From NCBI GenBank assembly GCA_011391125.1, contig JAABRE010000044.1, forward strand, positions 1-43,245: DNA of 43,245 nt. The letters run 5' to 3'. The notes below the pieces were generated by a model. It ran no database searches and was not told the DNA's origin. It saw nothing but the letters and a program-made list of their open reading frames with translations. Positions 25,520 through 35,640 of this stretch are shown piece after piece. A program made the position numbers and the translations under genes. The stretch comes from Synechococcales cyanobacterium S06 (GTDB taxonomy: Bacteria > Cyanobacteriota > Cyanobacteriia > Cyanobacteriales > JAABRE01). How positions within the stretch are numbered: position 1 is the stretch's first letter; every line of letters begins with the position of its first letter.

Positions 25520-25738
25520 CCGTTTTGTGTCTAAGTCTTTCGAGGGCTACGTTAGTTAAGTCATCATACCCGAGGATGAACGCCAGTCCTAGGCCCTATG
25601 TTCAATTATTAAATAAGTCCGACTAGACGGCTGTGTACTTGAAATGACAAGCTTTTCTAACCTTGACGAGGCAAACTTTACCCGTGAAAACGGAGATCAA
25701 AAATAATAGTACCGAGGCTTTGCTTTGGTACTATTATT
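25520..25738 (+). ncRNA. Candidate rod-shaped structured RNA, 6S RNA-like
   Basis: Nested complementary segments occur in order: CCGTTTT (25520-25526) with AAAACGG (25687-25693); GTTAG (25551) with CTAAC (25657); GTCAT (25560) with ATGAC (25644); GCC-AGTC (25582-25588) with GACT...GGC (25621-25631). Together they make a long imperfect rod ending in an apical loop, followed by a terminator at 25702-25738. Such a rod with internal bulges resembles 6S RNA (ssrS/ssaA), and a GCCAGTCC tract is shared with E. coli 6S. Identity is not proven; I recognise no conserved riboswitch motif. The region has no reading frame and lies upstream of ilvD. Confidence 0.5.
25702..25738. terminator. Rho-independent terminator before ilvD
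   Basis: AATAATAGTACC (25702-25713) pairs exactly with GGTACTATTATT (25727-25738), with T-runs on both strands. It ends the candidate RNA and isolates ilvD from upstream transcription. The remaining 160 bases up to ilvD are AT-rich leader. Confidence 0.85.
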
Positions 25739-25900
25739 TTTATAACAACTACCAATAGATAAGGTCCGACTGGATATTGGTAATTAGCCGTCCTTTAATC
25801 TTTGCGTTGAATGACCCTTTTTACCAGAAATTACCAGTAAAAGCGGTATCTAATTATAGCAGTAGAAAATATTAGCATAACGGTATAGAGAGGAAAATTA

Positions 25901-27586
25901 ATGTCAGATAATTTGAGAAGTAAAGTCGTTACCCAAGGTAGTCAACGCACCCCAAACCGTGCTATGTTAAGGGCTGTGGGTTTTGGTGATGATGATTTCA
26001 GTAAGCCTATTGTGGGGTTGGCTAATGGTTACAGCACCATCACTCCCTGTAATATGGGCATTAATGATTTAGCACTCAAGGCCGAAGCTGCTTTTAAAAA
26101 AGCTGGCTCAATGCCCCAAATGTTCGGCACAATCACCATCAGTGACGGGATTTCCATGGGCACGGAAGGGATGAAATATTCCCTCGTCTCTCGGGAAGTG
26201 ATTGCTGATTCCATCGAGACTGCCTGCAATGGTCAAAGTATGGATGCAGTTTTGTCCATTGGCGGCTGCGACAAAAATATGCCCGGAGCGATGATTGCGA
26301 TCGCCCGCATGAATATTCCGTCTATCTTCGTTTATGGTGGTACAATCAAGCCAGGCCACTACAATGGTCAAGATTTAACGGTGGTAAGCGCTTTTGAGGC
26401 AGTTGGTCAATACAGCGCTGGCAAAATTGACGAGCAGGAATTGATTGCTATTGAGCGCAATGCTTGCCCCGGAGCCGGCTCTTGTGGTGGGATGTTTACG
26501 GCAAATACGATGTCCTCAGCAATTGAAGCCATGGGTTTAAGCTTACCATATTCTTCAACCATGGCAGCGGAAGATGCCGAAAAAGCAGAAAGTACCGAAA
26601 AGTCAGCTTATGTGTTAGTCGAAGCAATCCGCAAACAGATTTTACCGAAACAAATTTTAACCCGTAAAGCGTTTGAAAATGCCATTTCTGTAATTATGGC
26701 GATCGGTGGTTCAACCAATGCGGTGCTGCACTTGTTGGCGATCGCCCACACCATGGGTGTAGAATTAAGCATTGATGATTTTGAGACCATTCGCAAAAAA
26801 GTCCCTGTCATTTGCGACTTAAAACCGTCTGGAAAGTACGTGACCACTAACTTACACCAAGCTGGCGGAATTCCCCAAGTAATGAAGATGTTATTGGTAA
26901 ACGGATTATTACACGGTGACGCTTTAACCATTAGCGGTCAAACTGTGGCGGAAGTTTTACAAGATATTCCCGAAAACCCTGCCGAAAACCAAGACGTAAT
27001 TCGTCAATGGGGCAACCCCATGTATAAAGAAGGTCATTTAGCCATCTTAAAAGGAAACTTGGCTCAAGAAGGCTCAGTGGCAAAAATTAGCGGTGTGAAA
27101 AAACCCGTAATCACAGGTCCAGCGCGGGTTTTTGAGTCCGAAGAAGAATGCTTAGACGCAATCTTGGCGGGCAAAATCAAGGCTGGTGACGTAATCATTG
27201 TGCGTTATGAAGGTCCTAAAGGAGGTCCAGGAATGCGGGAAATGTTAGCTCCGACTTCCGCAATTATTGGCGCAGGTTTAGGGGATTCCGTTGGTTTAAT
27301 CACCGATGGTCGTTTTTCTGGTGGAACTTACGGTCTAGTTGTTGGTCACGTCGCTCCCGAAGCGGCCGTTGGAGGCAACATTGCTTTAGTCGAAGAAGGC
27401 GACAGCATTACCATTGACGCAACCCAACGTTTATTGCAGTTAAACGTCTCTGAGGATGAATTGGCGCAACGTCGGGCAAAATGGCAAGCTCCCCAACCCC
27501 GTTACACCACGGGAATTTTAGGTAAATACGCCAAGTTGGTGTCTTCCAGCAGTATTGGTGCTGTCACCGACAAGGATTTGTTCTAA
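25901..27586 (+). CDS. ilvD: Dihydroxy-acid dehydratase
   Basis: 561 residues. IlvD dehydrates 2,3-dihydroxy acids in valine, isoleucine and leucine synthesis and needs an Fe-S cluster. The three candidate cluster cysteines are present: C50 (TPCNMG), C123 (GGCDKNMPG) and C195 ([15 protein letters not shown]), which fits the [2Fe-2S] plant/cyanobacterial type. The C-terminal [19 protein letters not shown] motif is also intact. A GAGAGGAAAA purine tract precedes ATG 25901. It is a single-gene unit followed by a minisatellite. Confidence 0.97.
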   Translation: MSDNLRSKVVTQGSQRTPNRAMLRAVGFGDDDFSKPIVGLANGYSTITPCNMGINDLALKAEAAFKKAGSMPQMFGTITISDGISMGTEGMKYSLVSREVIADSIETACNGQSMDAVLSIGGCDKNMPGAMIAIARMNIPSIFVYGGTIKPGHYNGQDLTVVSAFEAVGQYSAGKIDEQELIAIERNACPGAGSCGGMFTANTMSSAIEAMGLSLPYSSTMAAEDAEKAESTEKSAYVLVEAIRKQILPKQILTRKAFENAISVIMAIGGSTNAVLHLLAIAHTMGVELSIDDFETIRKKVPVICDLKPSGKYVTTNLHQAGGIPQVMKMLLVNGLLHGDALTISGQTVAEVLQDIPENPAENQDVIRQWGNPMYKEGHLAILKGNLAQEGSVAKISGVKKPVITGPARVFESEEECLDAILAGKIKAGDVIIVRYEGPKGGPGMREMLAPTSAIIGAGLGDSVGLITDGRFSGGTYGLVVGHVAPEAAVGGNIALVEEGDSITIDATQRLLQLNVSEDELAQRRAKWQAPQPRYTTGILGKYAKLVSSSSIGAVTDKDLF

Positions 27587-27592
27587 AATTAA

Positions 27593-27853
27593 GTAGGGTG
27601 TGTTAGTGAAACGTAACGCACCAATTCGCCAAGTAAGTAGGGTGTGTTAGTGAAACGTAACGCACCCAAGGGTAACGCACCAATTCGCCAAGTAAGTAGG
27701 GTGTGTTAGTGATAACGCACCAATTCGCCAAGTAAGTAGGGTGTGTTAGTGAAACGTAACGCACCAATTCGCCAAGTAAGTAGGGTGTGTTAGTGAAGCG
27801 TAACACACCAAATCTCAAATGGTGCGTTACATTCTCATTAACGCACCCTACTA
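27593..27853. repeat. 40-59 bp minisatellite (5 copies) of GTAGGGTGTGTTAGTG units
   Basis: Copies of GTAGGGTGTGTTAGTG followed by (AA)ACGTAACGCACC and CAATTCGCCAAGTAA begin at 27593, 27637, 27696, 27736 and 27780. The last unit is followed by an inverted arm (GGTGCGTTAC...AACGCACCCTAC), so the whole array can fold as a long palindrome. It belongs to the GTAGGGTGNGT palindrome family and amplifies between ilvD and the VapB-like genes. Confidence 0.93.
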
Positions 27854-27879
27854 TTTAAGCATTTTAGGAGTATTTATTT

Positions 27880-28158
27880 ATGCAAACAATTCAGTTAACA
27901 ACTCAGGTGGGAAAAGATGGTATTTTACAAGTTAAAATGCCGGAAAATATGAGCGGACAAAACTTAAATGTTACCATCGTTTTTGAGTCTATTTCTGAGT
28001 TAAATTATCCAGAAAATGCTCAAATAAATGCTTGGGGAAAGTTGGTTACTCTTGAGTCTATTCAAGAAACAATTCAAAAAATGAATCAACTTAAACAAGA
28101 AATAAATATTCCTCAGCAAGAGCTAAGAGAAATGATGGAGGAAGGTAGAAGGTTTTGA
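27880..28158 (+). CDS. VapB-like antitoxin, copy 1
   Basis: 92 residues. The N-terminal ~47 residues (MQTIQLTTQVGKDGILQVKM ...) are identical but for one residue to those of the antitoxin at 28613. The C-terminal part (AQINAWGKLVTLESIQETIQ...) is different and helical/acidic, and would bind its own toxin. The N-terminal part resembles the strand-forming DNA-binding region of cyanobacterial VapB-like antitoxins. The GGAG at 27866-27870 acts as ribosome site. Its stop overlaps the TTG start of the PIN gene (28155). Confidence 0.75.
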   Translation: MQTIQLTTQVGKDGILQVKMPENMSGQNLNVTIVFESISELNYPENAQINAWGKLVTLESIQETIQKMNQLKQEINIPQQELREMMEEGRRF

Positions 28159-28580
28159 TTGAATTTGTTTTAGATTGTTCAGTAGCTATTAGTTGGTGTT
28201 TAGTGGATGAAAATGATAATTACGCGAATGAAGTTCTCAAATTAATGTCAAATGCAAAAGCTTTTGTACCCGGAATTTGGTCATTAGAAATTGCTAATAC
28301 CGTTTTGGTAGCTGAAAGACGCAATCGCCTGACCAAAAATCAGAGTGATTTAGCAATTATTTTGTTACAATCTTTGAATATTTCTGTTGATAATTTGACA
28401 GCAAAACAAGCCTTAAATACAACATTAAAATTAGGTAGAAAATACGGTTTAGCCTCCTATGATGCTGCTTATTTAGAGTTAGCAATTAGGTTAGGATTAC
28501 CTTTAGCTACATTAGATATTAAATTATCACAAGCGGCTCAAAGTTGTGGAGTAATACTTTTAAATCTCCATGATTATTGA
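28155..28580 (+). CDS. VapC-like PIN-domain toxin
   Basis: 141 residues from TTG 28155. PIN-fold acidic motifs are present: FVLDCSVAISWCL (first Asp), IWSLEIANTVLVAERR (Glu), and YGLASYDAAYLELAIRLGLPLATLD (second and third Asp). These proteins are RNases that typically cut tRNA or rRNA. The frame is intact and overlaps its cognate antitoxin. It is a different PIN subfamily from the neighbouring broken toxin at 28834. Confidence 0.87.
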   Translation: MIEFVLDCSVAISWCLVDENDNYANEVLKLMSNAKAFVPGIWSLEIANTVLVAERRNRLTKNQSDLAIILLQSLNISVDNLTAKQALNTTLKLGRKYGLASYDAAYLELAIRLGLPLATLDIKLSQAAQSCGVILLNLHDY

Positions 28581-28612
28581 TAATTATTTAACGAATTTAG
28601 GAGTATTTATTT

Positions 28613-28837
28613 ATGCAAACAATTCAGTTAACAACTCAGGTGGGAAAAGATGGTATTTTACAAGTTAAAATGCCGGAAAATATGAGCGGACAAAACTTAA
28701 ATGTTACCCTCGTTTTTGAGTCTATTTCTGAGTTAAATTATCCAGAAAATGCGGCTCCTTTGAAAGGTACAGTGATTAGTTATGATGAACCTTTTGAATC
28801 GGCTATTCCTTTAGAAGATTGGGATGTCTTATCATGA
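28613..28837 (+). CDS. VapB-like antitoxin, copy 2
   Basis: 74 residues. From about 28594 to 28751 the DNA is nearly identical to 27861-28018 (one coding difference, ATC to CTC), including the ribosome site TTTAGGAG. After residue ~47 it changes to AAPLKGTVISYDEPFESAIP..., the form expected beside a COG3744-type PIN toxin. Its stop overlaps the toxin ATG by ATGA. The toxin is frameshifted. Confidence 0.78.
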   Translation: MQTIQLTTQVGKDGILQVKMPENMSGQNLNVTLVFESISELNYPENAAPLKGTVISYDEPFESAIPLEDWDVLS

Positions 28838-29230
28838 TTATACTTGATACTCATATTTGGATTTGGTGGGTTGCAAATCAGAGTAAATTGAGTGAAAAAC
28901 AGTTAAATTATCTCAAAGAATATGAATCTGAAGGATTAGGAATTAGTATAATTTCCTGTTGGGAAATTGCCAAATTAGCACCAGAAAAATAGAATAAATT
29001 TGTCTCTTCCTGTTGAGCAATGGATAAAAATAGCGTTGGCCTATCCTAAAATTCAGCTCCTAGATTTAACTGTTCCTATTATTATACAATCAACACAATT
29101 GACGGGGTTTCATAATGATCCTGTTGACCAACTTATTGTGGCTACTGCGATGATTTATAATTATCCTTTATTAACAGCAGATCAGAAAATTTTGAACTAT
29201 CTTGAACTTCAAAAATTGTTACTAAAATAA
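28834..29230 (+). pseudogene. VapC-like PIN toxin with a frameshift
   Basis: ATG 28834 opens MIILDTHIWIWWVANQSKLS and runs to CWEIAKLAPEK, then hits a TAG. The following frame (from about 28982) reads QKNRINLSLPVEQWIKIALA and ends DQLIVATAMIYNYPLLTADQKILN, exactly the C-terminal half expected. A one-base gain near 28979-28982 is the simplest cause. Catalytic acids are preserved in both halves, so the decay is recent. The antitoxin upstream is intact. Confidence 0.88.
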
Positions 29231-29260
29231 GGTGTTTTTTATTGCTAAAATAGCAAACTA

Positions 29261-29326
29261 GAGGGTGGGCAAAAATATTAATTTATTTTTACTCAAAGTG
29301 AAAACGATTTTTTGCTCACCTTACCC
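29261..29326. repeat. GGGTGGGCAAAA palindrome
   Basis: GAGGGTGGGCAAAAA at 29261 pairs with TTTTTTGCTCACCTTAC near 29309-29325. It sits 20 bases before the binding-protein start and is of the family seen at 2301-2366. It makes an upstream start of the binding-protein gene implausible. Confidence 0.75.
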
Positions 29327-29345
29327 CATAAATATTATAAATATC

Positions 29346-30344
29346 ATGTTTCTTCGTTATTTTAAGTTAATTTTTTGCTTTATTTTGGCTCTATTTTTAA
29401 CAGTTAGTTGTCAGGTTAATTCGCCAGAAAATACTACTAATAATGTTAAAAGTAACTTTAAAGTTGCTATTTTATTACCAGAATTTATGACAGAGGGAAG
29501 TTGGAGTCCATCGGGTTATCAAGGATTAAAATTAATCGAAAAAAAGTTAAATGCAACGGTTGCTTATACTGAGGATATTAATCATAAAAGTATAGAGGAA
29601 ATTACTAATATTTTTCGTGATTATGCTAACCAAAATTATGACCTAATTATTGGTCATGGTAGCGAAGATTTAACCCTACCAGCTGCGGAAATTATCGCTC
29701 AAGAATTTCCCCGCATTAACTTTGCAATTACGGCTAATTGTTCAGGAAATAATGCTAATTTGGGGTGTATAGATTTTCGTCGTGATGAAATTAGTTATCT
29801 GGTGGGGGCAGTTGCCGCATTAAAAAGTCAAACTGGCAAAATTGCCTTTCTTGGTGGTTTTCCTTACCCAACCTTGACTGAAGAAGCCAATGCCCTACCT
29901 AAAGGTGCAAAATCCATTCAACCGAATATTGAGATTAAGATAGAATGGTTAAACAGTTGGACAGATAGCAAAAAAGCGCTGGAAATCGCTCAAAAACAGC
30001 TTGATTTGGGGGTAGATGTGGTGATTTTGCATGGGGACCCAGCCACGATTCCGGTGCATGAATTGGCACAAAAAAACGGGGTTTGGACCATTGCTTGGAA
30101 TTTAGATCAAAACGAACTTGCTCCCCAAACTGTGATTACAAGTGTTATCTTAAAAATACCTGAATTATTATTAAAAGCGGCGATTTTAGTGCAGGAAGGC
30201 AATTGGCAAGGACAGCAATATAAATTTGGTTTTCTGGAAAATGTACAGGAATTAGCACCTTTTAGAAATAACTTAACTCCCGAAGCAGAAAGTAAGATTG
30301 AAAAAATTAAACAAGATATTTTAACAGGTCGTATTAATGTCTAA
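29346..30344 (+). CDS. BMP-family (PnrA/Med-like) substrate-binding lipoprotein
   Basis: 332 residues from ATG 29346. The in-frame upstream start at 29265 lies in a repeat and would destroy the signal peptide. The signal is MFLRYFKLIFCFILALFLTV, followed by SC (lipobox-like, C22). The mature protein has the basic membrane protein family pattern: FKVAILLPEFMTEGSWSPSGYQG, GHGSEDLTLPAAEIIAQEFP, DEISYLVGAVAALKSQTGKIAFLGG and VVILHGDPATIPVHELAQ. This family binds nucleosides or related ligands. No ABC permease or ATPase follows; instead the ATG of a hybrid histidine kinase overlaps its last codons (30337-30344). A sensory role is therefore more likely than transport. Confidence 0.87.
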   Translation: MFLRYFKLIFCFILALFLTVSCQVNSPENTTNNVKSNFKVAILLPEFMTEGSWSPSGYQGLKLIEKKLNATVAYTEDINHKSIEEITNIFRDYANQNYDLIIGHGSEDLTLPAAEIIAQEFPRINFAITANCSGNNANLGCIDFRRDEISYLVGAVAALKSQTGKIAFLGGFPYPTLTEEANALPKGAKSIQPNIEIKIEWLNSWTDSKKALEIAQKQLDLGVDVVILHGDPATIPVHELAQKNGVWTIAWNLDQNELAPQTVITSVILKIPELLLKAAILVQEGNWQGQQYKFGFLENVQELAPFRNNLTPEAESKIEKIKQDILTGRINV

Positions 30345-32691
30345 TAATAATGTCTTTATACCTCCATATAAAAAGCGCAAACCTTGGCAATTTAGCCTGA
30401 CAGATCAGTTACGTTATGGCTTAATTTTTTGGGTTATTTTGGCCTCTTTAATAACGGGAGGAGTGTTAATTAGATTAAGTTTTTTGACCCAAATAAAACA
30501 AGCGATAAAACTACAGGAAACCCAAAGTCAACTAGCAGCTAAAAAAATTGAAAATTATTTAGAAAATTTACAAGAAAAACTTAATTATTTAGCGCGAGTT
30601 AAGGGATTAACGGATTTACACAATTCAGTACAACAGGATTTATTAATTGCGTTAACTCGTAATAATAAAGCTTATGAATTAGTGGCTATTATTAATAATA
30701 AAGGAGAGGTTAGTTCTCAAATTTCACCCTACCAAAAAATTACTTTATCTAATCAAAAAACAGCTCCTTTTTTTATAAAAACTTTTCAGGAACAAGAAAA
30801 TTATATTGGTTTAGTAGAAATCGATCCTAAATTACAAATACAAATGGTAACAATGGCTGTTCCCATTCGTAATATTAATGATCAAGTAAATGGAGTTTTA
30901 TTAGCTAAAATTAACCTAAAATTTCTTGATTTTATAGTTTCACAAACCGAAGTGGGAAAAACTGGTTATACCTATGTGATTGATAATCGTTTATTTTTAA
31001 TTGCATCTTCCTTAAAAGAGGGTCAAAATGACGAAATTAAATACCTTGGTGATTTAGATTTTATTAAACATTTTACTAAGGAATTATTGTCCCCAGAACC
31101 TCAATTTTTAGATCATTATTTTGGCTTAAAAAATACAGAAGTTTTAGGAGTAATTGCACCTATTCCTACCGTAAATTGGAAAGTAATAGTGGAATTACCA
31201 ACAAAAGAAGTTTATAGTTCATTAAAAGAAATGTTAATTTTAATGACAATTAGCTTAATAATAATTACCATAATTATTGGGATAATTAGCTTTATTTATG
31301 CGAAAAAAATCGTTTCACCTTTACAGATACTAACTAAAAAAGTCTCAAAAATTAGAGAGGGTAATTTTGACATTTCAATTAATCTCAATTCCGAGAATGA
31401 ATTAGGAATCTTAGCGCAGGCTTTTCAGGAAATGGCGCAACAATTAAAAGAGACCTTTACCGAATTAGAAAACACAAATAAAGAGTTAGAACTCATGGTA
31501 GAAAAACGCACCGAAGCGTTAAAAAATGCCCTGTTAACGGCGGAAAATGCTAATCAAGCAAAAAGTACATTTCTTACGAATATGAGTCACGAATTAAGAA
31601 CACCTTTAAATGGTATTTTAGGTATGGCTCAAGTCTTGCAAAATTCACCTCAATTAGGGCCAAAGGAATTAGAAGAAGTTAAGATTATTTATCAGTCAGG
31701 TAATCATTTATTAACCTTAATTAATGATATTTTAGATATTTCAAAAATTGAAGCTGGAAAGTTAGAAATTTACCGAAAAGAATGTAATTTACCTAACTTA
31801 ATTCACGAATTAATTGCCCTATTTTCTCAATCGGCTCAACGGAAAGAAATTCAATTTAATTCCTTGATAGATAACCAATTACCTGTAATAATTAAAGCCG
31901 ATGAAACTAGACTTCGCCAAGTATTAATTAACCTCATTGGTAACGCCATTAAATTCACCGAAATGGGTCAAGTTAGTTTCATAGTTACTAAGGTTAATTC
32001 TCAGAAAAATATCAGTACAATTAACTTTAAAATAGAAGATACAGGAATGGGAATTTCTCAGGAACAACTTAATAAAATTTTCCTACCTTTTGAGCAAGTT
32101 AGTCAGACCAAACAGAAAGCAGAAGGGACAGGATTGGGGTTAGCAATTAGTCAAAAATTAGTCGAAATGATGGGGGGAGAAATTACTGTTTTAAGTACCA
32201 AAAATGTGGGCAGTATCTTTAGTTTTGAACTAAAATTTAGGGAACTAAAATCAGCCCTGGTTCAAGAATCTTCTCTTCCTTCTAATCTACTTTTATCTAC
32301 TCGTATTCCTCTGCACATTTTAATTGCTGAAGATAACAGAATTAACCAAATAATTGCCCAAAAATTATTAGAAAAATTGGGTTATCAAGTCGATATTGTT
32401 GGTAATGGTCAAGAAGCTATTTTGGCTTTAGAAAAAACTCATTATGATCTAATTTTTATGGATATTCAAATGCCAGAAATGGACGGATTAGAAGCAACTC
32501 AATATATTTGTCAACATTATCCCCCGGAAAATCGCCCCAAAATTATCGCAATGACGGCCAATGCCATGGAAGGCGATCGCCAAATTTGTTTAAATGCGGG
32601 CATGAATGATTATCTATCCAAGCCAGTAAAAATAGACAAGATAAGGGAATCAATTAAGAAAAACTTTGAGAAAATAGGTAATTTTAATTAA
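30337..32691 (+). CDS. Hybrid histidine kinase-response regulator with dCache-type sensor
   Basis: 784 residues. Membrane helix at about 26-47, a periplasmic Cache-type sensor region to about 300, second helix about 303-325, HAMP about 325-378, coiled coil, HisKA with H418 in [16 protein letters not shown], HATPase with [11 protein letters not shown] and [13 protein letters not shown], then a receiver domain with phosphoacceptor D709 in [17 protein letters not shown]. The ATG overlaps the stop region of the binding lipoprotein by 8 bases, indicating translational coupling, and both sit at the envelope. The arrangement resembles LuxP/LuxQ-type binding-protein/hybrid-kinase pairs; the ligand is unknown. 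A separate phosphotransfer protein is not in the window. Confidence 0.92.
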   Translation: MSNNNVFIPPYKKRKPWQFSLTDQLRYGLIFWVILASLITGGVLIRLSFLTQIKQAIKLQETQSQLAAKKIENYLENLQEKLNYLARVKGLTDLHNSVQQDLLIALTRNNKAYELVAIINNKGEVSSQISPYQKITLSNQKTAPFFIKTFQEQENYIGLVEIDPKLQIQMVTMAVPIRNINDQVNGVLLAKINLKFLDFIVSQTEVGKTGYTYVIDNRLFLIASSLKEGQNDEIKYLGDLDFIKHFTKELLSPEPQFLDHYFGLKNTEVLGVIAPIPTVNWKVIVELPTKEVYSSLKEMLILMTISLIIITIIIGIISFIYAKKIVSPLQILTKKVSKIREGNFDISINLNSENELGILAQAFQEMAQQLKETFTELENTNKELELMVEKRTEALKNALLTAENANQAKSTFLTNMSHELRTPLNGILGMAQVLQNSPQLGPKELEEVKIIYQSGNHLLTLINDILDISKIEAGKLEIYRKECNLPNLIHELIALFSQSAQRKEIQFNSLIDNQLPVIIKADETRLRQVLINLIGNAIKFTEMGQVSFIVTKVNSQKNISTINFKIEDTGMGISQEQLNKIFLPFEQVSQTKQKAEGTGLGLAISQKLVEMMGGEITVLSTKNVGSIFSFELKFRELKSALVQESSLPSNLLLSTRIPLHILIAEDNRINQIIAQKLLEKLGYQVDIVGNGQEAILALEKTHYDLIFMDIQMPEMDGLEATQYICQHYPPENRPKIIAMTANAMEGDRQICLNAGMNDYLSKPVKIDKIRESIKKNFEKIGNFN

Positions 32692-35533
32692 CTTTAAATT
32701 TCGCCACAATTTCTTGTAATTGTTGGCTAACGGTGAGGATTTCGGTAAAAGCTTCTAATACTTGAAACACCGAAAGAGACGTTGTTTGGCTAATTACAGC
32801 GACTTGAGTCATATTTTCATTAATGATTTCCGAGTCTTGACTTTGTTCTTGAATACTCGAATAAATTGACTCAATTAAGTGATTAATATTAGTCGTGACA
32901 TCCTGAATTTGAGTTAAATTTGCCCTCGCTTCTTCCACTAATTTTGTACCCAATTCCACTTTTTCGGTACCAGTTTCCATGACAGTTACTAAAATTTGGG
33001 TTTCGCTTTGAATTTCTCCAACTATCACCTCAATTTGTTCCGTGGCTTCTGCTGATTGTGCCGCCAAGCTACGCACTTCATCAGCAATCACCGCAAAACC
33101 TTGACCTTGTTCTCCTGCTCTAGCCGCTTCAATTGATGCTTTTAACGCCAATAAGTGCGTTTGAGCCGCAAATTTGCTAATTAAATTGACCACTTTAGAA
33201 ATCTTTTTCGAGGATTCTTCCAATTTCCGCACTTGTTCGCTGGATTGTTCTACGTTAGCTCGAATGCTTAAAATCCCTTCCACAGTACGATTCATCGCTT
33301 GATCGCCAGATTTTACGGTGGCCATGGTTTTTTGTGTTGCAACTTCAGCACTTGCCGCATTAATAGCGACGAGATAAATTGACTCATTCATCTTATTAAC
33401 TTTGGCCAACATAGTCGAAATAGTCTCTGTTTGTTGTTGAGTATCAGAGACCAAGGTTTTGACTAATTCATCTTGGCTCATCGTAGTCTGGGTGACTTGT
33501 TCAGCCGCATTTTTTACTTGGCTAACGAGACGACGTAAACTTTCGATGGTGGAGTTATAGGAGTCGGCGATAGTACCAATTTCATCGGGAGTAACTTGAG
33601 CACGGACGGTTAAATCACCGGTACTAACAGGGTCAACTTCTTTAAGTAAAATTAAAGCTCTTTGTTGTAATTGTTCCTTTTCTTGTTTCTGTATTTGTTC
33701 GGCTAATTTTTGTTCTTGAATAAACTTAAATCGCTCAATAACTATATTTAATTGTTGAGTTAATTGCTTGAGAAAATTAACTTTTTCATCAGACCATTGA
33801 TAATTTTGCTGACAAGATTGAGCCATTAATAAGCCATAATTTTCGCCTTTAGTAACAATGGGAATCACCACATTGCTAGTTACTTCTAATCTGTTCATTA
33901 AGTTTAAATGTTCGGCATAAAAACCAGATTTCAGGAAATTGCGCTGGTTTTTCACTAATAACAGACCTTTTAAATAAGCAATCATTAATTGTCGGGGTAA
34001 AGATAAGTTGTCATTTTTGGTATTTTTGAGATTATCTAACCCGATATTAACTCCTTCTGCGATTAATTTTAAAGATTGAAGACCAGAGATTTGAAAAATA
34101 ACTAATCGATCCAGATTGAGGAATTTTCTAATCTCTGGTAGGACATCTTGTAAAGCATTTTCTAAATCAGTTTCATTTAAGATTTGATAATTATTAACCT
34201 TGGAAATTAAGCGAGTTTCTTCTTCTTCTCTTAACCTAGTTAATTCATTAATTTCAATACTATTGGCCATCTCATTAAAAGCAACGGCTAAAACTCCAAC
34301 TTCATCCTTAGTAAATACTTTCGTCCTAATTCCTAAATTTCCTTCGGAAAATTTTTCCGTAGTTTTCCGTAAACTTTCCACCGGATTGGCGATCGCCTTT
34401 CCGAGAATCAAGGCAATAATAATATTAATAATAACAACAAGTCCAGCAATTAATAATTGTAACAATAAACTATCTTTTAAGAGTGTATTGATCTCGTTTT
34501 CAGAAATGCCCCTTACTAAAATTGCGACGGGTTGACCGTCATAATTTTTCATAAGTTTGGCCGCTAAAGTATAATCATTTCCCTCAATTTCAATCCTTTT
34601 AGAAACAATTCCATCCGGATTTTGAACCGCATTTTCTAAAATTTCGACCTGATCCAAAGCAATATTTTTAGTAATTTCTTGACTATTATTCGCTTTATAA
34701 TTACTAACTGCTAACTTAATTTCTTTATTTTCATTCACTTGATAAATGGCACTATAACCACTACCAAAAGCTTCCACCGTTTTTTTAACAATGGGATATT
34801 TATTATTAATAATATCACCAGAAACTAACACTCCTAAGACTTCGGAGGTTTGTCTATCTTTAACGGGAGTAACCGTATAACGAATTAAGGCATCAGATTG
34901 GGAAAAATCAGCTGGTAAAGGGGGTTTTTCTGTTTGTAAATCACTCCATTTAACAATTTCGCTAGTTTTAATTTGTTGGGGATTAATAATCACTTTACTA
35001 ACTAAATTATTCGGATCAAATACTTCTCCTGTACGATTATTATTAGCATTAATAATAACTTTTAAATCCTTACCAACCAAAGTTGCATATTCAATTTCCC
35101 TCGCTTTAATTTCATTTTGTAAAATATTATTAACTTGGGTTTCTAAATTAGCCGGTAATTTTCCTGTTTGATTATAACTTTTAGCGGCATTAATAATTGC
35201 TAAGTTATCAGATTGTCCCCGAAAACCAAACCCCATTTGGTCAATTTTGATATTATAATTAATTTCAGTTACCACTAATTCCGACTCTGTTTGCTTAACT
35301 AATTGAGTTCTACCATTAGTTAAAATCAAAAATGATCCCACTCCCATTAAACCAACTACAGCGATCAATTCCGAAGCAAATAAAGCAGTTAACTGTTTTT
35401 TTCTAATACTAAGGTTATCAAACCATTGGCCAAGTGCCGTATTTTTCTGAGCTTTAATTGGGTTAGATTGGCTAACTTTTACGGTCATTATTCCGGCTCT
35501 ATTTTGCTTATTTTTAGGAGCTATACTTGTCAT
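32684..35533 (-). CDS. Methyl-accepting chemotaxis protein with GAF domain (PixJ/PilJ-like, second)
   Basis: 949 residues. First helix at about 48-71, periplasmic Cache-like region to about 352, second helix about 355-377, HAMP, a GAF domain at about 445-610, a second HAMP-like piece and the MCP signalling coiled coil ([34 protein letters not shown] near 820-850). The GAF lacks the cysteine that binds bilin in cyanobacteriochromes (NLMNRLEV where CH would be), so it is probably not a photoreceptor. Last gene of the minus-strand taxis operon; its 3' end overlaps the hybrid kinase by 8 bases. A 12-copy heptad array separates it from the upstream MCP gene. Confidence 0.9.
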   Translation of the reverse strand: MTSIAPKNKQNRAGIMTVKVSQSNPIKAQKNTALGQWFDNLSIRKKQLTALFASELIAVVGLMGVGSFLILTNGRTQLVKQTESELVVTEINYNIKIDQMGFGFRGQSDNLAIINAAKSYNQTGKLPANLETQVNNILQNEIKAREIEYATLVGKDLKVIINANNNRTGEVFDPNNLVSKVIINPQQIKTSEIVKWSDLQTEKPPLPADFSQSDALIRYTVTPVKDRQTSEVLGVLVSGDIINNKYPIVKKTVEAFGSGYSAIYQVNENKEIKLAVSNYKANNSQEITKNIALDQVEILENAVQNPDGIVSKRIEIEGNDYTLAAKLMKNYDGQPVAILVRGISENEINTLLKDSLLLQLLIAGLVVIINIIIALILGKAIANPVESLRKTTEKFSEGNLGIRTKVFTKDEVGVLAVAFNEMANSIEINELTRLREEEETRLISKVNNYQILNETDLENALQDVLPEIRKFLNLDRLVIFQISGLQSLKLIAEGVNIGLDNLKNTKNDNLSLPRQLMIAYLKGLLLVKNQRNFLKSGFYAEHLNLMNRLEVTSNVVIPIVTKGENYGLLMAQSCQQNYQWSDEKVNFLKQLTQQLNIVIERFKFIQEQKLAEQIQKQEKEQLQQRALILLKEVDPVSTGDLTVRAQVTPDEIGTIADSYNSTIESLRRLVSQVKNAAEQVTQTTMSQDELVKTLVSDTQQQTETISTMLAKVNKMNESIYLVAINAASAEVATQKTMATVKSGDQAMNRTVEGILSIRANVEQSSEQVRKLEESSKKISKVVNLISKFAAQTHLLALKASIEAARAGEQGQGFAVIADEVRSLAAQSAEATEQIEVIVGEIQSETQILVTVMETGTEKVELGTKLVEEARANLTQIQDVTTNINHLIESIYSSIQEQSQDSEIINENMTQVAVISQTTSLSVFQVLEAFTEILTVSQQLQEIVAKFKVN

Positions 35534-35557
35534 ATTTTTTCTGAATAATTATCAATT

Positions 35558-35640
35558 ATCAACTATCAACTATCAACTATCAACTATCAACTATCAACTA
35601 TCAACTATCAACTATCAACTATCAACTATCAACTATCAAC
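35558..35640. repeat. ATCAACT heptad array, about 12 perfect copies
   Basis: 83 bases of (ATCAACT)n between the two chemoreceptor genes. On the minus strand it reads AGTTGAT, and its first unit contains AGT-TGA, the last serine codon and the stop codon of the upstream receptor gene. It resembles the short tandemly repeated heptanucleotide (STRR) sequences known from filamentous cyanobacteria. Confidence 0.95.

Noticed and set aside
25600-25660. Group I intron-like core (GACTAGACGG)
   Set aside because: Only one short motif matches; the other conserved P, Q and S elements and a flanking exon are missing.
25500-25740. tmRNA or RNase P RNA
   Set aside because: No tRNA-like ends, no tag reading frame and no conserved RNase P core sequence are present.
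27603-27818. Minus-strand ORF of 71 codons in the minisatellite
   Set aside because: It only translates the repeat unit (repetitive YLLGELVRY-type peptide) and has no independent support.
27593-27853. CRISPR-like array after ilvD
   Set aside because: The units are tandem with no unique spacers, units differ in length, and there are no cas genes nearby; it is a minisatellite of a palindromic repeat.
29265-29345. Upstream extension of the binding-protein gene
   Set aside because: The extension lies in a palindromic repeat and would place a long polar segment before the signal peptide; ATG 29346 fits better.
35558-35640. CRISPR or origin-like iteron array
   Set aside because: Seven-base perfect tandem units without spacers or origin proteins; it is a heptad repeat array.
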